Made by a program: the position numbers and the translations under genes. Source: Bacillota bacterium (GTDB lineage Bacteria; Bacillota; DTU030; DUMP01). From it: 6,664 bases of DNA. The number at the start of each line of letters is the position of its first letter. Position 1 is the stretch's first letter. Shown piece by piece: positions 1 to 6,220 of this stretch. The stretch covers positions 1 to 6,664 of the forward strand of contig JAAYHG010000247.1 in the NCBI GenBank assembly GCA_012735455.1. Direction: 5' to 3'. Below the pieces are notes generated by a model. That model searched no databases and had not been told where the DNA came from. It saw only the letters and a program-made list of their open reading frames with translations.

Positions 1-11
1 ATACATGATTT

Positions 12-29
12 TTGTTACAAACCTAACAA
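12..29. promoter_or_regulatory. Putative Rex operator (redox-sensing repressor site)
   Basis: A perfect inverted repeat of TTGTTA and TAACAA separated by six bases gives an 18-bp palindromic site. The known Rex operator of Clostridia is TTGTTAA-N4-TTAACAA; this site matches 12 of its 14 defined positions, missing only the innermost A/T pair. Rex is a repressor released from DNA by a high NADH/NAD+ ratio. The site lies about 30 bp upstream of the -10 box and just upstream of where a -35 would be, in front of an operon for an NAD(P)H/ferredoxin enzyme, which suits Rex control. The match is seen directly; binding by Rex is inferred. Confidence 0.65.
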
Positions 30-56
30 TGTTTCTCCGCCAAAAACTTTAATTTC

Positions 57-65
57 TGCTATAAT
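57..65 (+). promoter_or_regulatory. Extended -10 promoter for the redox operon
   Basis: The bases TG-C-TATAAT form a perfect sigma-A -10 hexamer (60-65) preceded by the TGn extension. No good -35 is visible at 17-bp spacing (37-42 reads CCGCCA), which is tolerated in extended -10 promoters. Transcription would start near position 72, leaving a leader of roughly 55 bases before the first start codon. The Rex-like palindrome sits just upstream. Confidence 0.7.
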
Positions 66-112
66 GGTACCGAACGCTCGAGAAGAAATCTCTTGCTCAA
101 GCATCAGTCGAG

Positions 113-119
113 AGAGGAG
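113..119 (+). promoter_or_regulatory. Shine-Dalgarno that fixes the start of the NuoE-like gene
   Basis: AGAGGAG ends at base 119 and stands 8 bases before the GTG at 128-130. An upstream in-frame GTG at 119-121 overlaps this Shine-Dalgarno and so has no ribosome binding site of its own at proper spacing. The start at 128 is therefore preferred. Confidence 0.75.
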
Positions 120-127
120 TGAACTCA

Positions 128-652
128 GTGTCTACACAAGAAGTCGCTATCAAGGACCCCGCTCCAATGAGCTCCTTTTCAAAGGTAGATGCGATCCTGG
201 CCCGCCACCATTATGCGCCAGGAGCTCTTATCAGTATCCTTCAAGAGACGCAGGAGGAGTATGGGTACGTGCCACCCGAGGTCTTAAACCATATTGCCAA
301 GAAGACGCGACTGCGTCCTGCCCACGTCTACGGCGTAGCCACTTTTTATACCCAGTTTCGTCTTGAGCCATTGGGTAAGCAGATCATTACCGTCTGCCAG
401 GGGACGGCCTGCCACGTCAACGGCAGCGAAATGATCCTGGCAGCCATCGCTGAGGAACTTGGCCTACAACCAGGAGAAACTACTCCCGATGGTCAGTTCA
501 CCTTGGAAACAGTAGCCTGTCTCGGCTGCTGCGGCTTGGCTCCAGTGATGATGATCGACGGCACAGCTTATGGCCAACTCACCCCGGACAAAACCCGCAG
601 GGTACTAAACGACCTAAAAACAAAAGCTGCTCAAACAAAGAAAAAAGCGTAA
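128..652 (+). CDS. nuoE: NuoE/HydC-like [2Fe-2S] subunit of a soluble NAD-linked oxidoreductase
   Basis: This is a 174-residue protein of the 24-kDa (NuoE) family, normal in length for it. It has the N-terminal helical part (about residues 18-75, with the family-typical stretch HVYGVATFYTQF) followed by a thioredoxin-like domain. The latter binds one [2Fe-2S] cluster through C90 and C95 (VCQGTACHVNG) and C131 and C135 (ACLGCCGLAPVM). It should pass electrons to or from the NuoF-like partner encoded 27 bases downstream, in the cytoplasm. The tail is Lys/Ala rich. The start is GTG at 128, chosen from the Shine-Dalgarno at 113-119; GTG at 119 is the alternative and adds three residues. In a bifurcating complex it corresponds to HydC or the small Stn subunit; the symbol here is a family name, since no Complex I membrane genes are present. 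Confidence 0.95.
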   Translation: MSTQEVAIKDPAPMSSFSKVDAILARHHYAPGALISILQETQEEYGYVPPEVLNHIAKKTRLRPAHVYGVATFYTQFRLEPLGKQIITVCQGTACHVNGSEMILAAIAEELGLQPGETTPDGQFTLETVACLGCCGLAPVMMIDGTAYGQLTPDKTRRVLNDLKTKAAQTKKKA

Positions 653-679
653 ATCTAACTCTTATAGGGGGGATTTTAA

Positions 680-2473
680 GTGACACCCTTCCGCGCACAA
701 GTTCACATCTGCGGTGGTACCGGGTGCACCTCGGGCAGCTCCACCAAGATACGCGCAGAGTTTGAAAAAGAATTGGCCGCCCACGGACTGAAACAGGAAA
801 TCCAGGTCGTAACTACCGGCTGCCATGGTCTGTGCCAAATGGGCCCCTTGGTAGTGGTCTATCCTGAGGAGACCATGTACACCCACGTGCGCCCCGAAGA
901 CGTAGCAGAAATAGTCTCCAGTCACCTGGTCTCACAACAAATTGTGGAACGTCTTCTGTACCAAGATCCGGAAACCAAACAAAAGGTCCCCTGCTATCGT
1001 GATCTGCCTTTCTACCGCAAGCAGCGCAGAATTGTCTTGCAGAATTGTGGTCGCATCGATCCGGAAGACATCTCCAGTTACGTTAAAAACGATGGTTACA
1101 AAGCCCTTGCCAAAGCTTTGACCAAAATGAATCCGGAAACAGTCATAAACGAAATCAAAGCCTCCGGCCTGCGCGGTAGAGGTGGAGCCGGTTTTCCCAC
1201 CGGACTCAAGTGGGAATTCTGCCGCCGCGCTGCTGGGAGCCCCAAATACATCATCTGCAATGCCGATGAAGGTGATCCTGGTGCCTTCATGGACCGCAGC
1301 ATCCTGGAGGGTGATCCACACCGGGTTATCGAAGGCATGGCCATCGCCGCTTACGCCATCGGCGCTAGCGAAGGGTTTGTTTATGTCCGCGCAGAGTATC
1401 CCCTGGCGGTGCAACGCCTCCGCATGGCCCTACAGCAGGCTGAGGAAGCAGGCTACTTAGGCGACAATATTTTAGACAGCGGTTTTTCCTTCCGCATTCA
1501 CATCAGAGAAGGAGCAGGTGCCTTCGTCTGCGGCGAGGAGACCGCACTCTTAGCGTCCCTAGAAGGTCGACGCGGCATGCCTCGCCTGAAACCGCCCTTT
1601 CCAGCCAACGCAGGTCTCTGGCAAAAACCCACCAATATCAACAACGTTGAAACCTTTGCCAATGTGCCCTGGATAATTCAAAACGGTAGCACTGCCTTCG
1701 CCAGTCAAGGTACTACCAAAAGCCCCGGTACCAAGGTCTTTGCCCTGGTGGGCAAGGTAGTGTCCAGCGGACTGGTGGAAGTACCCATGGGCATTACACT
1801 CCGGGAGGTCATTTACGGCATCGGCGGCGGCATTCGCGACGGTAAGAAATTCAAGGCGGTACAGCTGGGCGGACCCTCCGGTGGCTGTATACCCGAACAC
1901 CTGTTGGACACCCCGGTAGATTATGAATCCATCACCGCCACTGGCGCCATTATGGGTTCTGGCGGTATGGTGGTTATGGATGAAGATACCTGTATGGTGG
2001 ACATGGCTCGGTTCTTTCTGGAGTTTACACAGAAGGAGTCGTGCGGCAAATGTATCGCCTGTCGCCTGGGCACCAAACGTATGCTGGAGATCCTGGAGCG
2101 CATTACTCAAGGCCAGGGCAGAGAAGAGGACCTACCCACCCTCGAAGAAGTAGCCAAACAAGTAAAGGAAACGGCTCTCTGCGGCCTTGGTCAAACCGCA
2201 CCCAACCCCGTCCTCACTACACTCCGCTACTTCCGCTCCGAGTACGAAACCCACATTCGCGACAAGAAGTGCCCCTCCCATCAGTGTCGGGCCCTTCTCA
2301 CCCTTTCCATTGATCCTGACGCCTGCCGCGGCTGCGGCCTTTGTGCCCGGGTCTGTCCAGTGGGCGCCATCAGCGGGGAACGCGGAAAGCCACACACTAT
2401 TGATCCAGAAAAATGCACCCGCTGCCAGACCTGCTATCAAGCCTGCCGCTTCCAAGCCATTCAGATAGACTAG
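680..2473 (+). CDS. nuoF: NuoF/HydB-like NADH-binding FMN iron-sulfur subunit, bifurcating type
   Basis: This 597-residue protein is longer than Complex I NuoF (about 420-450) because it has domains at both ends. Residues 1-85 form a thioredoxin-like [2Fe-2S] domain (C11, C16, C48, C52). The NuoF core follows, with the FMN/NADH loop GLRGRGGAGFPTG (163-175), NADEGDPGAF (194-203) and CGEETAL (284-290). The N3-type [4Fe-4S] cluster uses C455, C458, C461 and C501. A C-x4-C pair (C531, C536) precedes a 2x[4Fe-4S] ferredoxin (C549, C552, C555, C559; C579, C582, C585, C589). This layout is that of HydB-type subunits of electron-bifurcating enzymes, so it probably binds NAD(H) and exchanges electrons with ferredoxin. 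The GTG start has an AGGGGGG Shine-Dalgarno seven bases upstream. The stop is TAG, which overlaps the next gene's ribosome binding site. Bifurcation is inferred from architecture. Confidence 0.95.
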   Translation: MTPFRAQVHICGGTGCTSGSSTKIRAEFEKELAAHGLKQEIQVVTTGCHGLCQMGPLVVVYPEETMYTHVRPEDVAEIVSSHLVSQQIVERLLYQDPETKQKVPCYRDLPFYRKQRRIVLQNCGRIDPEDISSYVKNDGYKALAKALTKMNPETVINEIKASGLRGRGGAGFPTGLKWEFCRRAAGSPKYIICNADEGDPGAFMDRSILEGDPHRVIEGMAIAAYAIGASEGFVYVRAEYPLAVQRLRMALQQAEEAGYLGDNILDSGFSFRIHIREGAGAFVCGEETALLASLEGRRGMPRLKPPFPANAGLWQKPTNINNVETFANVPWIIQNGSTAFASQGTTKSPGTKVFALVGKVVSSGLVEVPMGITLREVIYGIGGGIRDGKKFKAVQLGGPSGGCIPEHLLDTPVDYESITATGAIMGSGGMVVMDEDTCMVDMARFFLEFTQKESCGKCIACRLGTKRMLEILERITQGQGREEDLPTLEEVAKQVKETALCGLGQTAPNPVLTTLRYFRSEYETHIRDKKCPSHQCRALLTLSIDPDACRGCGLCARVCPVGAISGERGKPHTIDPEKCTRCQTCYQACRFQAIQID

Positions 2474-2485
2474 GGGGGAGAAATC

Positions 2486-3208
2486 ATGGGCTCTACCATC
2501 AACATTAACATTGATGGCCACGAGCTAAGCATACCTCGGGGCCAAACAATACTCCAGGCGGCACAGGATCACGGGATTGCAATCCCAACTCTCTGCCAAG
2601 CCGCAAACCTGACACCTTACGCTTCATGCGGTCTCTGCGTGGTCGAAGTGGAAGGGACACCCAAACTGCTGCGCTCCTGTGCCACTGAAGCCACGGATGG
2701 CATGATCGTGCGCACCAAATCAGAGAGAATTGCCTCCGCCCGCCGTCTGGCGCTGGAGCTTCTCCTATCCGACCACCGTGGCGACTGCCGCGCACCCTGC
2801 ATACAGGAGTGCCCGGCACACTGCGATTGCCAAGGCTACGCCGCCCTCATTGCCAATGGACAGCACCGCGAGGCTGTTCGCCTAATTAAGGAGGTCCTGC
2901 CTATTCCGGCCTCAATTGGCCGCATCTGTCCCCATCCTTGTGAAACCGCCTGTCGCCGCGGGAAGTTCGTGGATGAACCAATTGCCTTAGCAGCACTGAA
3001 ACGCTTCGTAGGCGATGTTGACCTTGAGGCAGCCACCCCTTACCTGCCGACACATAAGAGGCCTACGGGCAAGCGCGTAGCCGTAATCGGCTCTGGGCCG
3101 GCCGGGCTCTCGGCAGCCTACTTTCTCGCTTTGGCCGGCCACGCAGTCACCATCTTTGAGGCCTTGCCTGAACCAGGCGGCATGCTGCGCTACGGCATTC
3201 CGCAGTAG
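2486..3208 (+). CDS. N-terminal part of NuoG-GltD fusion subunit, ended by in-frame amber
   Basis: These 240 residues are the front of a gene that should continue to 6133. Residues 1-80 are a NuoG-type [2Fe-2S] ferredoxin domain (C37, C48, C51, C65). Residues 92-178 are a cluster domain shared with GltD and dihydropyrimidine dehydrogenase: H97, C101, C105, C109, then C148, C152, C156 in GRICPHPCETACRRG. H97-x3-C101 also recalls the His-Cys box of NuoG. From residue 197 comes the FAD-binding Rossmann fold: GSGPAG (202-207), E225 closing the second strand, then GGMLRYGIPQ. The frame then meets TAG in the middle of this fold, so the product alone could not bind FAD properly. The ATG start follows GGGGGAG, which abuts the preceding stop codon, implying translational coupling to the NuoF-like gene. 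By homology it is one gene with the next entry. Confidence 0.85.
   Translation: MGSTININIDGHELSIPRGQTILQAAQDHGIAIPTLCQAANLTPYASCGLCVVEVEGTPKLLRSCATEATDGMIVRTKSERIASARRLALELLLSDHRGDCRAPCIQECPAHCDCQGYAALIANGQHREAVRLIKEVLPIPASIGRICPHPCETACRRGKFVDEPIALAALKRFVGDVDLEAATPYLPTHKRPTGKRVAVIGSGPAGLSAAYFLALAGHAVTIFEALPEPGGMLRYGIPQ
3206..3208 (+). other. In-frame amber codon inside the fusion gene
   Basis: TAG follows GGMLRYGIPQ and precedes RLPKAVLDKEI in one unbroken frame. GltD/NfnB relatives read GIP-x-(Y/F)-(R/K)-L here, for example GIPAFKLEK in E. coli GltD and GIPEYRLPK in many fused homologues. The codon therefore stands at a conserved aromatic position, one base from TAC or TAT. Both sides show intact family motifs and no other stop or frameshift down to 6131. 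It could be a base-calling error, a recent nonsense mutation or a suppressed codon. Treat 2486-6133 as one gene (1,215 codons before the TAA) with a single lesion. Confidence 0.9.
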
Positions 3209-6133
3209 CGTTTACCTAAGGCTGTTCTGGATAAAGAAATAAACACTATCCTGAGCCTGGGCATTGAACTTAAGACCAAACAAAAGTTAGGCCAGGACTT
3301 CACCTTGGCTGGCCTTAGAAAACAGGGCTTTCACGCTGTCTTCCTGGCCCTGGGCGCACAACAAAGTACTCCCCTCGGGGTTCCGGGGGAGGAGCTCCCC
3401 GCCGTTATGGGTGGTGCCGAGTTCCTGCGCGCGGTAGCCTTGGGACAAGCTGTCCCCCTGGGCCGCGTGGCTGTGGTAGGTGGCGGTAACACTGCCATGG
3501 ACGCTGCCCGCACCGCACTACGCCTGGGCGCCAAGGAAGTAAGCGTGGTTTACCGTCGCTCCCGAGCTGAAATGCCGGCACGCGCCACTGAGATCGATGA
3601 GGCCATGGAAGAAGGCGTAAAGTTCATTTACCTTACTGCTCCTGTAAAGGTGGAGGGTAAAGATGGCCAAATCACAGCCCTCACTTGTCAGAAGATGCGC
3701 CTGGGGGCACCAGACGCTTCGGGCCGCCAGAGGCCTGAACCTATCCCAGGCTCCGAGTTTGACATAGCGGTGGATACGGTCATCGCCGCCATCGGCCAAC
3801 GCGTGGACCTCAGTGGTATCCCAGGTCTAGCCACCAGCCGCCGCGGTTGCATTGCTGTAGATGAAAGCACTTTCCAAACCTCGCTCCCTGGTGTCTTTGC
3901 CGCTGGAGACGCCGTAACCGGCCCGGACATAGCCATTCAAGCTGTGGCCGGTGGGCGCAAAGCCGCGTTGGCAATAGACTCCTACCTTAACGGACAACTT
4001 CGCCCCTTCGTTGAGCCCTACGTTGTCAAACGTACCGACCTCACACCTGAGGACTTCGTGCAGCACGCAAAGAAAGAACGCGTGACAATAAAAGCGCAAG
4101 AACCCTCAACTCGCGTCAAGGACTTCCGCGAAATAGAGGCCGCCCTCAGCGAGGAAGCCGCCCGCCAGGAAGCAGAGCGCTGTCTGGCCTGCGGCTGCCA
4201 GGACTACTTTGAGTGTAAACTACGCGTTTATGCCGCTGAGTACGGGGCCAACGCTGAGCGCTTCTATGGTGAAACTCACGATTACGACCTAGCTGAACAC
4301 CCCTTCCTGATCCGCGACCCGAACAAGTGCATCCTCTGTGCCCAGTGTGTCCGGGTCTGCGACGAGGTGCGAGGCATCGGCGCCCTTGGTCTCGTACACC
4401 GAGGATTTGACGCCGTCATCAAACCTGCCTTTGATCTGCCTTTAGCCGAAAGCGGTTGTGACGCCTGCGGTCAGTGCGTCGCGGTCTGCCCTACCGGTGC
4501 CTTGGCGGAAAAGGCGCCCCTCATTAAACAAGGACCTTGGGAGCTTACGGCCACCCCAAGTACTTGTACTCTCTGCGGCCTCGGCTGTGAGGTGAATTTA
4601 GAGACACGCGGAGACCTCCTGGTGCGTACTACTCCTGTTCCAGCTAGCCCTCCGACTGATGGAAATCTTTGCGTCCAGGGTCGCTTTGGCCTCGTACAGC
4701 GGCCCAACAAACCCATCACCAAGCCCTTACTAGCAGGTAAGCCTGCAACCTACGAGGACGTCTGGGCCTACCTGGCCAAAGCAGTCTTGGCCATCAAGAG
4801 CAATGATAACGGTACAGCCTTCCTGCTGTCCCCAACTATCACCAATGAAGAGGCCTACCTGGCAGCTAAGCTGGCCCGTACGACCCTTAATACCAACACT
4901 GTAACCACTCTCGGTGAGTACGGTGCCGATGAACTCCTGACCAGCCTGGGAATACCAGCCTCACCAACTACCCTTTCCGAGCTCCCGCACGCAGACTTTA
5001 TCCTGGGTGTGGCCCGGGATCTACAACGCCACTATCCCGCAGCTACTGTCCTCCTGCACCGAGCCTTCAGCCAGGGTTGTGCCATCACCCTGCGAGAGAA
5101 GACAAATGGCAGTTTCAGCGAGGAACTGCCCGCTGCCCGCACAGCTGTAAGCCCGCAGTCCGCCTTGGCCTTGCTGGCGGCACTCTACCTTAAAGGCAAC
5201 CCACCTGCTGAGCTGCCACTGGGCACACCTGACGGATTGGCTGAGTTCCAGGCTAGACTAGCCGGGTTCCCATTGACGAAGCTAGCAGCCGACGCCAACC
5301 TCTCCTTGGATGAAGCTCAGGAACTATTGAGCAACTACCTTAAGGCCAAGAACCCGCTTCTCCTGGTGGATACATCTCTACCGGGAGCAGCCGCCCTCGC
5401 CGCAGCCCTAGCCCTGATAACAGGTAAACTTGGTCGGCCGCGTCAAGGAATCGTGGCCTTAAGGCCCTACGGCAACAGCCAAGGCCTCCTGAACCTCGGT
5501 GCCACTCCCTACCTCCTTCCAGGTTGGCGCAGAGCAGAGGATGAGGGTGCCCGTCAACAACTTCAAACCCTTTGGGGCCGTCTCTCGACAGAACCAGGCC
5601 TTAACGGGGTCGAACTGGTACGCGCCCTTCAGGCAGGAACAATAACCTCACTCTTTGTTTGGGGCGAGGACCCGGCAGCAATCGATGACAACTTGGCAAA
5701 TGCCCTCGCTAAGCTAAAACTCCTTGTGGTGGCCAGCGATCGGCACACGGCCACCACGGCCTTGGCCCAGGTTGTGCTGCCCCTCCCCGAGCCCGCAGCC
5801 ACCACAGGCACCATCACCACCACCGACGGCAGGCAGGCAACACTGAGAGCGGCCCTTAAGACGGATCTGCCTGCTGGGTGGCAAACCCTTCTCACCCTAG
5901 GTCGGGTCTTAGGAAGCCCAGAGGAGCTGAATACGGAAAAGGACATTCAGAGTGAAATCAGGGCCCTGGTGCCTTCCCTCCCGCAGCCACCCTTCTCCTG
6001 GGACGACTTCAAAGCCCTTGGTGTTACCCCGCGTCTTTTCTGCCCCGACTGTACTCTAGCCGAGCCTGCTCATCCGCCCCAGGTGACATCCTTCCTGGCC
6101 CATCTAAAAGACCTAGGTCTTTCAGCAAAATAA
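3209..6133 (+). CDS. C-terminal part of the fusion: NADPH module, ferredoxin, NuoG-like pseudo-molybdopterin domain
   Basis: Numbering counts from the ATG at 2486, with the amber as 241. The GltD-type fold continues with RLPKAVLDKEI, the NADP-binding loop GGGNTA (332-337), the phosphate-contacting YRR (356-358) and the second FAD motif AAGDAVTGPDIA (472-483). A linker has C566, C569, C571 and C577. A NuoG-like double [4Fe-4S] ferredoxin follows (C615, C618, C621, C625; C658, C661, C664, C668). Next is the CxxCxxxC...C cluster (C694, C697, C701, C729) opening a molybdopterin-oxidoreductase domain. That domain lacks the Cys/Sec ligand of formate dehydrogenases and stops without the C-terminal dinucleotide-binding part, as in NuoG. 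The likely role is NADP(H) oxidation or reduction, wired to the NuoEF-like partners. There is no credible start codon: the first usable one is TTG 3305 with no Shine-Dalgarno, inside the fold. It ends with TAA before a terminator. Confidence 0.85.
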   Translation, partial: RLPKAVLDKEINTILSLGIELKTKQKLGQDFTLAGLRKQGFHAVFLALGAQQSTPLGVPGEELPAVMGGAEFLRAVALGQAVPLGRVAVVGGGNTAMDAARTALRLGAKEVSVVYRRSRAEMPARATEIDEAMEEGVKFIYLTAPVKVEGKDGQITALTCQKMRLGAPDASGRQRPEPIPGSEFDIAVDTVIAAIGQRVDLSGIPGLATSRRGCIAVDESTFQTSLPGVFAAGDAVTGPDIAIQAVAGGRKAALAIDSYLNGQLRPFVEPYVVKRTDLTPEDFVQHAKKERVTIKAQEPSTRVKDFREIEAALSEEAARQEAERCLACGCQDYFECKLRVYAAEYGANAERFYGETHDYDLAEHPFLIRDPNKCILCAQCVRVCDEVRGIGALGLVHRGFDAVIKPAFDLPLAESGCDACGQCVAVCPTGALAEKAPLIKQGPWELTATPSTCTLCGLGCEVNLETRGDLLVRTTPVPASPPTDGNLCVQGRFGLVQRPNKPITKPLLAGKPATYEDVWAYLAKAVLAIKSNDNGTAFLLSPTITNEEAYLAAKLARTTLNTNTVTTLGEYGADELLTSLGIPASPTTLSELPHADFILGVARDLQRHYPAATVLLHRAFSQGCAITLREKTNGSFSEELPAARTAVSPQSALALLAALYLKGNPPAELPLGTPDGLAEFQARLAGFPLTKLAADANLSLDEAQELLSNYLKAKNPLLLVDTSLPGAAALAAALALITGKLGRPRQGIVALRPYGNSQGLLNLGATPYLLPGWRRAEDEGARQQLQTLWGRLSTEPGLNGVELVRALQAGTITSLFVWGEDPAAIDDNLANALAKLKLLVVASDRHTATTALAQVVLPLPEPAATTGTITTTDGRQATLRAALKTDLPAGWQTLLTLGRVLGSPEELNTEKDIQSEIRALVPSLPQPPFSWDDFKALGVTPRLFCPDCTLAEPAHPPQVTSFLAHLKDLGLSAK

Positions 6134-6135
6134 TG

Positions 6136-6180
6136 ATAAAGGTAGGGGAGGAAGACCTGACTTCCTCCTCTACCTTTATT
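6136..6180 (+). terminator. Rho-independent terminator of the redox operon
   Basis: Bases 6136-6154 pair with 6161-6179 over 19 bp, with one G-U wobble, around a six-base loop (ACCTGA). The core is GGTAGGGGAGGAAG with its complement, trailed by TTTATTA. It begins two bases after the TAA stop of the fusion gene. A further T5 run lies at 6193-6197. The A-rich start of the stem could make it work in both directions, but no gene on the minus strand is visible. Confidence 0.85.
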
Positions 6181-6206
6181 ACCCTACCTACCTTTTTGAT
6201 AATGAT

Positions 6207-6213
6207 AAGGAGG
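6207..6213 (+). promoter_or_regulatory. Strong Shine-Dalgarno of the EamA-family gene
   Basis: AAGGAGG is a full match to the anti-Shine-Dalgarno and stands seven bases before the GTG at 6221. It decides the start, because no ATG lies in this frame nearby; the ATG at 6202 is in another frame. Confidence 0.8.
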
Positions 6214-6220
6214 CCCCTCA

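Noticed and set aside
66..112. Riboswitch or structured leader before the first gene
   Set aside because: Only very short hairpins such as CTTG-CT-CAAG can be drawn in this roughly 50-base stretch; it is too short and unstructured for a known riboswitch class.
1559..2110. Long minus-strand open frames opposite the NuoF-like gene
   Set aside because: They lie antisense to a clearly conserved protein, show no recognisable domain, and arise from codon bias on the coding strand.
3206..3208. Amber codon as genuine pyrrolysine
   Set aside because: Pyrrolysine is known from methylamine methyltransferases at catalytic sites; here the position is a conserved aromatic in a flavoprotein, TAG also ends the NuoF-like gene, and no pyl genes are in the window. 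Not excluded, but not supported.
3385..3409. Internal restart at ATG 3407 behind the purine run GGGGGAGGAG
   Set aside because: The spacing to the ATG is about 12 bases, the run lies in a short GGGGAG/CTCCCC hairpin, and the product would lack most of the FAD fold. The purine run is explained by coding GEE codons.
128..6133. Respiratory Complex I (nuo) operon
   Set aside because: No NuoA-D or NuoH-N genes follow; a terminator and a transporter gene come next, and the third subunit carries a GltD module that Complex I lacks.
4712..6133. Catalytic formate dehydrogenase alpha subunit
   Set aside because: The ligand-bearing Cys/Sec region and the C-terminal dinucleotide-binding domain are absent, and no in-frame TGA is present.
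6175..6203. Separate promoter for the EamA-family gene (TTTATT / GATAAT)
   Set aside because: The -35 is weak and a start of transcription near 6210 would fall inside the gene's own Shine-Dalgarno.
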